Shown piece by piece: positions 46,080 to 53,882 of a stretch of 64,000 nt of DNA (positions are counted from its first letter, which is position 1; the number at the start of each line of letters is the position of its first letter). Below the pieces are notes generated by a model. The model saw only the letters and a list, made by a program, of their open reading frames with translations, searched no databases and was not told where the DNA came from. The position numbers and the translations under genes were made by a program. This DNA comes from Streptomyces sp. AM 2-1-1 (GTDB lineage Bacteria > Actinomycetota > Actinomycetes > Streptomycetales > Streptomycetaceae): assembly GCF_029167645.1 (NCBI RefSeq), contig NZ_CP119147.1, forward strand, positions 434,001 through 498,000, written 5' to 3'.

Positions 46080-46667
46080 ATGATCCCGGTCGTGCACGGA
46101 TCACGTATCGGACGGCTCACCGCGGCCACCGCGCTCCTCTGGCTGTGGGTCGCGCCCGCGCCGGCGGTCGCGGATGCCTGCGCGGTGGCCGTCGTCGGGC
46201 AGGACGGCACGGCCACGGCGGTCTCTGCGGCGGGTGACGGGGGCTGCACACCGCCCCCGGCCCCCCCGCCCCCGCCCTCACCCGAGCCCTCGCCGCCCCC
46301 ACCGTCCCCCGCTCCTCCTCCGCCCCCGCCGGCTCCCACGCCGGCGCCTCCCCCACCGGAGCCGCCCCCGCCCCCGAAGCCCTCGCCCCCGGCGCCGCGC
46401 GCCGCACCGCGCCCCTCCCCGCGGCCCACGCCGCCGCCCCCCGCGCCCGTACCGGCGCCACCGCCCGCACCGGCACCGAGCCCGTCGCCGCCCCCCTCGC
46501 CCACCCCGTCCGCGCGCCCCGTGCCCTCCGTCGTGGCCCTGCCGGCCTATCGCAGGCCCCATCGCCAAGTCCACGACAGCGGAACGTCGTTGGTGACGCT
46601 GACCCTGATGATCACAGCTCCCGCGGTGTTCGCCGTCGCCGTGCTCCGGCCTCGCTCGTCCCGCTGA
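46080..46667 (+). CDS. Secreted, membrane-anchored Pro-rich protein
   Basis: 195 residues. Signal peptide (ALLWLWVAPAPAVA then DACAVAV), a short Cys-bounded head (CAVAVVGQDG to GGC), about 85 residues of Pro/Ala/Ser-rich spacer (PPPPPSPEPSPPPP type), and a C-terminal membrane helix (LVTLTLMITAPAVFAVAVL) with a basic end. It looks like a wall-spanning stalk. ATG 46080 has GAAGGAG just upstream. Closely followed by the DUF4239-like gene. Confidence 0.7.
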   Translation: MIPVVHGSRIGRLTAATALLWLWVAPAPAVADACAVAVVGQDGTATAVSAAGDGGCTPPPAPPPPPSPEPSPPPPSPAPPPPPPAPTPAPPPPEPPPPPKPSPPAPRAAPRPSPRPTPPPPAPVPAPPPAPAPSPSPPPSPTPSARPVPSVVALPAYRRPHRQVHDSGTSLVTLTLMITAPAVFAVAVLRPRSSR

Positions 46668-46683
46668 ACCGACGGAGGACACC

Positions 46684-47442
46684 TTGTCGGAATGGATCGC
46701 TCTCTCCATCGCGATGGCATCGGTCTGTGCCGTCGTACTCACCATCGCCGTCCTCAACAACCGCCGCGTGAGCGAGGACGACGACCCGTCCGAAACGCCC
46801 GACGTCATCGAGTACATGACGATGATGATCGGCGTGGTGTACGCCATCGTCCTCGGCCTCGCCATCGCGGGCGTCTGGGAGGGGCGCAGCGCCGCCCAGG
46901 AGTCCGTACGCCTGGAGGCCCAGGCCCTGCACGAGGTGCGCGAGCGGTCCTCCGTCTATCCGGCGGAAGTCCGTGAGCGCATCCGCGCCGACGTCGACGC
47001 CTACGTCTCCTACGTGGTGCACGACGAATGGCGGTCCATGTCGGAGAACGGCTCCCTCACCGAGCGCGGAACCGAACTCATCGACACGATCCGCGCCGAC
47101 GTCACCCGGTACGTGCCGCGGAACGACCACGAGGGTCAGGCGTACCAGCCGCTCGTGGACCAGGTGGCGGCCGCCGACGACGCGCGCAGTGCGCGCGGGC
47201 AGAATGCGGGTGCCACGATGCCGGGGGTGGTGTGGTTCGGCCTCATCATCGGGGCACTGGTCACGGTGGGGATGATCTTCACGCTGCAGATCCGGAGAAG
47301 CTTCCGCGAACTGCTCCTCGCCGGGCTCTTCAGCATGCTCATCGCCTTCCTCCTCTTCCTGATCTGGGACTTCGACTCCCCCTTCGGGCGGGGCATCTCG
47401 GCGACCACGGCACCCTTCCTCGACCTCTTCCCGAACGCGTAG
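46684..47442 (+). CDS. DUF4239-like integral membrane protein
   Basis: 252 residues from TTG 46684 (GGAGGA upstream). Two N-terminal spans (IALSIAMASVCAVVLTIAVL; MTMMIGVVYAIVLGLAIAGV), a soluble helical middle, two C-terminal spans (VVWFGLIIGALVTVGMIFT; LLLAGLFSMLIAFLLFLIW). The block EGRSAAQESVRLEAQALHEV fits DUF4239 (bestrophin-like by topology), function unknown. 16 bases after the Pro-rich gene, so likely co-transcribed. Confidence 0.8.
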   Translation: MSEWIALSIAMASVCAVVLTIAVLNNRRVSEDDDPSETPDVIEYMTMMIGVVYAIVLGLAIAGVWEGRSAAQESVRLEAQALHEVRERSSVYPAEVRERIRADVDAYVSYVVHDEWRSMSENGSLTERGTELIDTIRADVTRYVPRNDHEGQAYQPLVDQVAAADDARSARGQNAGATMPGVVWFGLIIGALVTVGMIFTLQIRRSFRELLLAGLFSMLIAFLLFLIWDFDSPFGRGISATTAPFLDLFPNA

Positions 47443-47527
47443 TCCGGAAGCGGTCCCGAAGAGGACGGGAAGCACGTGTCCTCCGGGCGGTACGCCGACC
47501 GGGGGACGCGCTGCCCCATTCGCCTTA

Positions 47528-47563
47528 CTCCGATCGCGGGCCATGGGACGCGCTCCTAGCGTG
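47528..47563 (+). promoter_or_regulatory. Promoter-like motif shared with the sortase gene
   Basis: CTCCGATCGC, 19 bases, TAGCGTG. The same two blocks with the same 19-base gap occur at 49312-49347 ahead of the sortase. About 84 bases upstream of ATG 47647. The TAGCGT block resembles a -10 element. Confidence 0.5.
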
Positions 47564-47646
47564 TCGGACATCGAGACGTACTTCCCCATGCATCCCGCGT
47601 CGCGGAAACCGGTTCCGCGGGTACGCCTCGGTCCCCGGAGGCTCAC

Positions 47647-48258
47647 ATGCGCGCGATACGTGTCGCACCCCTCGCCCTGTCCGGCGCCACCGCACTTCTC
47701 CTCGCGTCTCCGGCGGCCCACGCCGCGCAGGACGGGGGAGGCACGTCCCCGTTCACCCCCACGGTCACTCCCTCGGTCGTCGCCCCCGGTGGCCAGGTCA
47801 CACTGGGCGGGGGCGGGTGCACCAGCGGGACGACCATCACCTCGGGGGTCTTCGACACCGCTCTCATCCCCGCCGGGAGCACGACGGCCACCGCCACGGT
47901 GGACCGGGACGCCCAGCGGGGCGCCATCTACGCGGTGACGTTCAAATGCGGCTCCACCGGTACCGCGAAGAACGTCGGCCTCACCGTCACGGGCAGCGCC
48001 GCGAGCCCTTCCACGGCTTCCGTTCCCGTCCCGGCGACCGTCACCCCGCCCGCCACCCTCACGGTTATCGGCACGGCCACGTCCGTGGCGAAGCCGTCGT
48101 CCCCGTCCGCCCCGGCTCCCGCGGGTGTCCAGGGCGGTCTCGGCGGGAGCGTCGGGTCGATCGACGCCCGGGAGCTCGCCGCGGGCGCGGCTCTGGTGCT
48201 GATGGCGGCGAGCGGCACGGTCTTCCTCCTACGCCGTCGCGGTACCGGCCGGCACTGA
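47647..48258 (+). CDS. Secreted anchored protein with Ig-like head and QGGLGGS motif
   Basis: 203 residues. Signal peptide (LALSGATALLLASPAAHA), a beta-rich head with two Cys (VTPSVVAPGGQVTLGGGGC; YAVTFKCGS), a Thr/Pro/Ser-rich linker, the motif GVQGGLGGSVGS, then a C-terminal membrane helix (AGAALVLMAASGTVFLL) and an Arg-rich end (RRRG). The tail resembles a cell-wall sorting signal, but lacks LPxTG or LAxTG. Related to the convergent protein at 48354-49052. ATG 47647 has GGAGG upstream. Confidence 0.72.
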   Translation: MRAIRVAPLALSGATALLLASPAAHAAQDGGGTSPFTPTVTPSVVAPGGQVTLGGGGCTSGTTITSGVFDTALIPAGSTTATATVDRDAQRGAIYAVTFKCGSTGTAKNVGLTVTGSAASPSTASVPVPATVTPPATLTVIGTATSVAKPSSPSAPAPAGVQGGLGGSVGSIDARELAAGAALVLMAASGTVFLLRRRGTGRH

Positions 48259-48285
48259 ACCGGCCGCTCGAGAACGCGCACGGCA

Positions 48286-48320
48286 GTCGCCCCGGGTCCT
48301 GATCCAGGACCCGGGGCGAC
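48286..48320. terminator. Bidirectional terminator
   Basis: Perfect 15-base inverted repeat GTCGCCCCGGGTCCT / AGGACCCGGGGCGAC with loop GATCC, between the two convergent surface-protein genes. Confidence 0.85.
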
Positions 48321-48353
48321 GGGCGTATCGGGCCGGGCGCCGGGGACGACCCC

Positions 48354-49052
<699 letters not shown>

Positions 49053-49155
49053 CGTGTGAACCTCCAGCGGGGCGCGCCCCGGAAGCCTCTCCTCCGGGAT
49101 GGGTCGAACGCGCCCCATGACGAACCCTCACCAGAACCCCCGCGAGGTCGCACGT

Positions 49156-49201
49156 CGGCGCGGCCCGCCCGGTGGGACGACACGCCGGGCGGGCCGTGCC
49201 G
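49156..49201. other. Strong hairpin of unclear role
   Basis: 17-base arms CGGCGCGGCCCGCCCGG / CCGGGCGGGCCGTGCCG (one G-T pair), 12-base loop. It lies between two divergent genes, where a terminator is not expected, so it may mark a small RNA end or an RNA structure. Confidence 0.5.
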
Positions 49202-49311
49202 CACCTGACGGAGCCGCAGGTCATGGACCGTCAGGACTTTTCCGTCCTCCCATTACTCCGACAGGCGGCGCCGCTGAGCCGGCGGAACCCGCGGGCCACC
49301 CGTTCGCGTCG

Positions 49312-49347
49312 CTCCGATCGCCGTCGGGCTCCCTCCCCCCTAGCGTG
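49312..49347 (+). promoter_or_regulatory. Promoter-like motif shared with the 47647 surface-protein gene
   Basis: CTCCGATCGC, 19 bases, TAGCGTG, identical blocks and spacing to 47528-47563. The TAGCGTG block ends 30 bases before the sortase ATG. Confidence 0.5.
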
Positions 49348-49377
49348 CCGAACGTGGCGACGACGAGAGGGAGAACC

Positions 49378-50073
49378 ATGGGCCGGGACAACTGGAAGGT
49401 TCAGCGGACCAGGCACACTCCGTGGGGTGCCGTCGCCCTGGTCCTGCTCACCGGGATCGCGTTGATGCGGAACGGCGTGGACGTGCCGGACGGGCCGCCG
49501 CAGCCGGTGGCCGCCGCACGGCTGGACGCCCCTCGGGACCTCGGTGACACCGGGGACATCGGGGACACCGAGGAAGCCGGGGACGACCGCCTGGCGGACG
49601 AGCCGGTGCGGATGCTGCCGTACGCGCCCGCCGCGCGGGTCTCCGTCCCGGCCATCAAGGTGGACGCCCCGATCGTGGACGTGGGCCTCGACCAGGACGG
49701 CTGGATCGCGGCGCCTCCCCCGCAGGACCCGAACCTCGCGGGCTGGTACCAGAACGGAATCTCCCCCGGCCAGCGGGGAACGGCGGTGCTGGTCGGCCAC
49801 GTGGACAACCTGTCGGGACCCGCCGTCTTCTACGGCCTCGGCGCCCTCACGAAGGGCGAGCACGTGGAGGTGACCCGCTACGACGGCCGGGTCGCGGTCT
49901 TCGAGATCTACGGCGTGGAGGTCTTCTCCAAGGCCGACTTCCCCGGCCCGCGCGTGTACGGGGACACGGGCTACGCGGAACTCCGGGTCATCACCTGCGG
50001 CGGTGGCTACTCGAAGGCCGGTGGGTACGACGGCAACGTGGTCGTCTTCGCGCGCTTGACGGAGACCCGCTAG
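49378..50073 (+). CDS. Sortase (class E/F type)
   Basis: 231 residues. N-terminal membrane helix (PWGAVALVLLTGIALM), acidic spacer, then the sortase barrel: VSVPAIKVDAPIVDVGLDQD, catalytic His in AVLVGHVDN, and catalytic Cys in RVITCGGGY. Downstream, where the catalytic Arg is normally found, the sequence reads YSKAGGYDGNVVVFA with no Arg before the final strand. Sortases cleave a C-terminal sorting signal and attach proteins to the wall. No LPxTG or LAxTG protein is in the window. ATG 49378 has GAGGGAGAA upstream. Confidence 0.85.
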   Translation: MGRDNWKVQRTRHTPWGAVALVLLTGIALMRNGVDVPDGPPQPVAAARLDAPRDLGDTGDIGDTEEAGDDRLADEPVRMLPYAPAARVSVPAIKVDAPIVDVGLDQDGWIAAPPPQDPNLAGWYQNGISPGQRGTAVLVGHVDNLSGPAVFYGLGALTKGEHVEVTRYDGRVAVFEIYGVEVFSKADFPGPRVYGDTGYAELRVITCGGGYSKAGGYDGNVVVFARLTETR

Positions 50074-50148
50074 CCGCGCGCGGTGCGCCGCCGCGCGCGG
50101 CTCGGGCAGTCCGCCAGTACGCGCCCCGGGTGCGGGAGCCACCGCCTC

Positions 50149-50997
50149 TCAGGTGCGGTACGGCACCGTGAGCCGGTAACCCCGGTCGATCAGGTGGGGC
50201 AGGTAGAGGGGCAGCGCCTCGACGGTCTGCGAGCGGTCGCCCCCGGCGTCGTGGGAGAGCACGACCACGCCCGGGGCCGCACCGTCCAGCACCCGCCTCA
50301 CGATCGTGTCGGTGCCGGGGGTCTCCCAGTCCAGGGAGTCCACCGTCCAGGCCATCGGCTCCATGCCCAGCTCCGCGCCGACCTCGAAGGAGTTGCGGTT
50401 CCACGCCCCGTACGGCGCCCGGAACCAGAGCGGGGCGTCCCCGGCCGTCCGCCGGATCTCCTCGCTGGTCCGCTCGATCTCCTCCCGTACCTCCGCGCGG
50501 GTCAGGCCGGTCATCAGGGGGTGCGTCCAGGAGTGGTTGCCGATGACGTGCCCGTCCTCGGCGATCGCCCGCACCAGATCCTGGTTGTCGTGCGCCATCT
50601 CCCCGCAGAGGAAGAACATGGCGTGCACCTGATGCCGCCGCAGGGTGGCCAGGATGTGCGGTGTGTAGAGCGGGTCGGGGCCGTCGTCGAAGGTGAGCAC
50701 CATCGCGCGTCCGAGGTCCGGCAGCTCTTCGAAGGGCCGGGTGCGTACGGGCGGCAGTGCGGGCCGGCGCCGGGGCGCGGTCTCGGCGGCCCGGCCGACC
50801 ATGGGGCGCAGCCGGTAGGCGGAGGGCCGGTGGGGCGCAGCGGCCGGCGGGCCGGCCGCCCCCACCGGCCCGGCGGGCGGGGCGGTGGGGGCGGCGGCCG
50901 GTTCCGCGGCGATCAGGTGGGCGGTGGCCGCCGCGCCGATGCCGGCGGTGATCCTCAGCAGCGCCCTGCGCCCCGGCTGCTTCTTTTCATATTTCAT
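50149..50997 (-). CDS. Polysaccharide deacetylase (NodB domain), secreted
   Basis: 282 residues from ATG 50997 (MKYEKKQPGRRALLRITAG), an export signal with a twin-Arg-like GRRALL start; a Pro/Ala linker follows. NodB domain motifs: TFDDGPDPLYTP (metal Asp-Asp), NHSWTHPLMT (metal His-x-x-x-His), WFRAPYGAWN, and VDSLDWETPG. Removes N-acetyl groups from peptidoglycan, chitin-like or other glycans outside the cell. Placement next to the surface genes suggests wall modification. It is convergent with the sortase gene. Confidence 0.88.
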   Translation of the reverse strand: MKYEKKQPGRRALLRITAGIGAAATAHLIAAEPAAAPTAPPAGPVGAAGPPAAAPHRPSAYRLRPMVGRAAETAPRRRPALPPVRTRPFEELPDLGRAMVLTFDDGPDPLYTPHILATLRRHQVHAMFFLCGEMAHDNQDLVRAIAEDGHVIGNHSWTHPLMTGLTRAEVREEIERTSEEIRRTAGDAPLWFRAPYGAWNRNSFEVGAELGMEPMAWTVDSLDWETPGTDTIVRRVLDGAAPGVVVLSHDAGGDRSQTVEALPLYLPHLIDRGYRLTVPYRT

Positions 50998-51141
50998 GAC
51001 CAACTGCTCGCACGGTGGTCCCGTTCCGGAGTCGCGCCACACGGTCCCCCCGCACACTCCACCCGTGGGGAGGACCGCCCCTCTGCCGACCGGCTCAGCG
51101 CCACCACCGCGCCCGCTTTCGGCGCAGCGCGCCGAAGCCGC

Positions 51142-51147
51142 TAGCCT
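51142..51147 (+). promoter_or_regulatory. -10-like element suggesting a leaderless mRNA
   Basis: TAGCCT ends 7 bases before the GTG at 51155 and there is no ribosome site between. That places transcription start at about the start codon. No clear -35 box. Confidence 0.4.
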
Positions 51148-51154
51148 TCCAGCC

Positions 51155-51616
51155 GTGACTGAGCAACAGCGCCACCAGTTCGAACGTGGCACAGACGGAC
51201 CCAAGGTGATCGTGGCGGGCATCGACGGCTCCGACTCCTCCATGCGGGCGGCGGCCTACGCCGCCGGGCTCGCACGGAGGCAGAACGCCACTCTCGCGCT
51301 GGTCTACGTCCAGCCCTTGATGGTCGCCGGTGCGGCGCTCGGTGCGCCGGTGGCCGGCACCACCGGAGATGTGGCCGAAGGGCTGATCAACGAGATCCGG
51401 ACCTCCACCGAGCGCATGAAGGACACCTGGGACGTGCGCTGGGAGTTCCACACCTTCCCCGGCGACCCGTTCAACGGGCTGGTCACCGCCGCGGACGAGC
51501 TGAAGGCGGATGCCGTGATCGTCGGCGCCTCCGAGTCGGCCGGGCACCGGATCATCGGCTCGGTGGCGATCCGGCTGGTGAAGGCGGGACGCTGGCCGGT
51601 CACGGTGGTGCCGTAG
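51155..51616 (+). CDS. Universal stress protein (UspA family)
   Basis: 153 residues. KVIVAGIDGSDSSMRAAAYA at the N-terminus and the ATP-binding type end DAVIVGASESAGHRIIGSVA with VTVVP. One Usp domain. These proteins respond to starvation, oxygen or envelope stress. The GTG start lacks a ribosome site; see the leaderless promoter entry. Confidence 0.88.
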   Translation: MTEQQRHQFERGTDGPKVIVAGIDGSDSSMRAAAYAAGLARRQNATLALVYVQPLMVAGAALGAPVAGTTGDVAEGLINEIRTSTERMKDTWDVRWEFHTFPGDPFNGLVTAADELKADAVIVGASESAGHRIIGSVAIRLVKAGRWPVTVVP

Positions 51617-51683
51617 GCAGTCCGGACCCGCACCCTGCGGAGCCCCGGCAGTGAACCGCCGGCGCCCGGCGCCACCCGCGCGC

Positions 51684-51717
51684 TCGGCCAAGTCAGCGGA
51701 TCGGCCAAGTCAGCGGA
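51684..51717. repeat. 17-base direct repeat
   Basis: TCGGCCAAGTCAGCGGA occurs twice in tandem, with TCGGCC starting a third. It lies in the region upstream of the sigma factor gene. Confidence 0.7.
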
Positions 51718-51879
51718 TCGGCCGCCGGTCCCGCCGACCGTTCACCGCACCGCTCGTCGCTTTCTGCGACCGCTCGTCGCACGCCCCTGCCCGCGGCCTG
51801 TTCCTGCGCCCGCCGATGCGTTCGGATACGCCAGGCGGCAACGAGGCCGCCTGCGAGCCGCGGGAAGGGACGTTCCACG

Positions 51880-52452
51880 ATGTCCACGACGACCACCGAC
51901 GAGCGGGCCATCGCGGAGCTCCTGCGGGAGCACGGCCCCGCGCTCTTCCACTTCCTGCAAGGGCTGACCTTCGGGGACCGCCAGCGGGCCGAGGACCTGG
52001 TCCAGGAGACGCTGGTACGCGCGTGGCAGCACCCGGAGGCGTTCGACGCGCCGTACGAGTCGATGCGGCCGTGGCTCTTCACCGTCGCCCGGCGCCTCGC
52101 CATCGACGCACGCCGGTGCCGGCAGGCACGGCCCACCGAGGTGAGCGACGCGGTGCTCGAGTGCGCGTCCGCCCCGCTGGACACCGCGGACTCGGCGGCC
52201 CGCTCGATCGACGTGCGCGCGGCGGTACGCGGCCTGAGCCCCGAGCACCGTGCGGTACTGGTGGAGATCTACTTCCACGGACTGAGCGTCTCCGAGGCGG
52301 CCGAGGTGCTCGGCATACCGCCGGGCACCGTGAAGTCCCGCTCCTACTACGCCCTGCGGCTGCTCCAGCGCGGTCTGCCCGGCTACTCCCCCAGCAGGTC
52401 CCGCTCGGTCAGCCAGACGAGGAGGCCGGAGGCCTGCACCACCTCCGTGTAG
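51880..52452 (+). CDS. ECF-type RNA polymerase sigma factor
   Basis: 190 residues. Region 2: FHFLQGLTFGDRQRAEDLVQ, TLVRAWQHPEAF and SMRPWLFTVARRLAIDARR; region 4: LSPEHRAVLVEIYFHGLSVS, then EAAEVLGIPPGTVKSR. Group 4 sigma that redirects transcription to a stress regulon, probably controlled by the convergent zinc-finger protein. Its last 70 bases overlap that gene. ATG 51880 has GGGAAGGGA upstream. Confidence 0.92.
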   Translation: MSTTTTDERAIAELLREHGPALFHFLQGLTFGDRQRAEDLVQETLVRAWQHPEAFDAPYESMRPWLFTVARRLAIDARRCRQARPTEVSDAVLECASAPLDTADSAARSIDVRAAVRGLSPEHRAVLVEIYFHGLSVSEAAEVLGIPPGTVKSRSYYALRLLQRGLPGYSPSRSRSVSQTRRPEACTTSV

Positions 52453-52583
52453 GCGGCGGCGCATCCGTCGCAGCCGAGCAGATGCGCGGAGACCTCGCGG
52501 GCCTCCGGCCCGGTCAGCGCGTCGAGCACGTACGCGCCGAGCAGGAGTTCCACGTGAGGGTGTTCCGACGGACCGGTGGTCAT
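52383..52583 (-). CDS. Putative zinc-finger (zf-HC2 type) anti-sigma factor
   Basis: 66 residues from ATG 52583. HVELLLGAYVLDALTGPEAR followed by HLLGCDGCAAAYTEV gives the His...His-x3-Cys-x2-Cys zinc site of anti-sigma zinc-finger proteins. No membrane domain, so it is a soluble form. Its 3-prime end is convergent with and overlaps the sigma gene by 70 bases, whereas sigma/anti-sigma genes are normally in tandem. ATG 52613 upstream is an alternative start. Confidence 0.75.
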   Translation of the reverse strand: MTTGPSEHPHVELLLGAYVLDALTGPEAREVSAHLLGCDGCAAAYTEVVQASGLLVWLTERDLLGE

Positions 52584-52691
52584 CGCATCCTCGTCTCCGC
52601 TCGACGACTCCACTCCCTACTGCCCACGGGGAGCGTCCGCCGCCGGTTCACCCCGGTGCGGACTCCGACGGGGCGAAACACCCCGCAGCGG

Positions 52692-53882
52692 TCAGGACCC
52701 GTGCACGCCGGCGCGGTACTTGGGGAGCCGGACGGTGACCTTCATGCCCGCTCCGACGCCGGTCTCGATGACGAGCCCGTAGTCGTCCCCGTACACCTGG
52801 CGCAGGCGCTCGTCCACGTTGAGCAGGCCGATGCCGGTGGAGGCGCCGCCCTCGCCGCGCAGGATCTGCCGCAACCGCTCGGGGTCCATGCCGGTGCCGT
52901 CGTCCTCGATGACGACTTCGGCCTCGGAGCCCGCGTCCAGGGCGGAGATGGTGATCCGGCTGCGGGTGACGGCCCCTTCGAGCCCGTGTTTGACGGCGTT
53001 CTCGACGAGCGGCTGGAGGCAGAGGAAGGGCAGGGCGATGGGCAGCACCTCCGGCGCCACCTGGAGGGTGACCGCCAGCCGCTCGCCGAAGCGGGCCCGC
53101 ACGAGCGCCAAGTACTGGTCGATGGAGTGGAGTTCGTCGGCGAGCGTGGTGAAGTCGCCGTGGCTGCGGAAGGAGTACCGGATGAAGTCGGCGAACTCCA
53201 GCAGGAGTTCGCGGGCCTGCCCGGGGTCGGTGCGGACGAAGGAGGCGATGGCGGCGAGCGAGTTGAAGATGAAGTGCGGCGAGATCTGAGCGCGCAGCGC
53301 CTTGATCTCGGCCTCGATCAACTGGGTCCGGGAGCGGTCGAGTTCGGCGAGCTCCAGCTGTACGCAGACCCAGCGGGCCACCTCGCCGGCGGCGCGGGCC
53401 AGCACCGCGGACTCGCGTGGGGCGTGGGCGACGAGGGTGCCGAGGACCCGGTGGTCGACGGTGAGCGGCACGGCCACCGCCCAGCGCAGCGGGCAGTCGA
53501 GATCGCCGCAGTCGGTGACGAAGGCGGTGTCGCGGCCGTTCTCCAGCACCCCCTTCACCTGCTCCATCACGTCGGGGCCGTGGTGGTGTCCGGCGCCGTC
53601 CCAGACGAGCACGCGTTCCCGGTCGGTGAGGCAGAGGGCGTCGGTGCCCAGCAGCGACCGCAGCCTTCGGGCGGAGCGCCGGGCGCTGTCCTCGGTCAGC
53701 CCGGCCCGCAGCGGGGGCGCGGCCAGTGAGGCGGTGTGCAGGGTCTCGAAGGTGGCGTGTTCGACAGGGGTGCCGACGTCACTGGGCCGCACGGGCCGGG
53801 CGGTACGGCGCCCCAGCAGGAAGGCCGATCCGGTCAGCAGGACGACGAGGACGGCGAGCACCGCGATCAGGGCCCCGGTCAT
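52692..53882 (-). CDS. LytS-like sensor histidine kinase
   Basis: 396 residues. One N-terminal membrane helix (ALIAVLAVLVVLLTGSAFLL), a GAF-like sensor region about 60-200 (TDALCLTDRERVLVWDGAGH), then the LytS His-kinase block ALRAQISPHFIFNSLAAIAS with the phospho-His, and the ATPase domain (FLCLQPLVENAVKHGL, VIEDDGTGM, STGIGLLNVDERLRQVYG). Starts within the stop of the symporter gene (ATGA), so transporter and kinase are made together. Partner: the LytTR regulator at 55856-56608. Confidence 0.9.
   Translation of the reverse strand: MTGALIAVLAVLVVLLTGSAFLLGRRTARPVRPSDVGTPVEHATFETLHTASLAAPPLRAGLTEDSARRSARRLRSLLGTDALCLTDRERVLVWDGAGHHHGPDVMEQVKGVLENGRDTAFVTDCGDLDCPLRWAVAVPLTVDHRVLGTLVAHAPRESAVLARAAGEVARWVCVQLELAELDRSRTQLIEAEIKALRAQISPHFIFNSLAAIASFVRTDPGQARELLLEFADFIRYSFRSHGDFTTLADELHSIDQYLALVRARFGERLAVTLQVAPEVLPIALPFLCLQPLVENAVKHGLEGAVTRSRITISALDAGSEAEVVIEDDGTGMDPERLRQILRGEGGASTGIGLLNVDERLRQVYGDDYGLVIETGVGAGMKVTVRLPKYRAGVHGS

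Larger units (their letters stand above)
49053..49377. other. Divergent intergenic region between surface-protein and sortase genes
   Basis: Holds a strong hairpin (49156-49201) and the shared promoter motif (49312-49347). No credible ORF. Confidence 0.5.
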
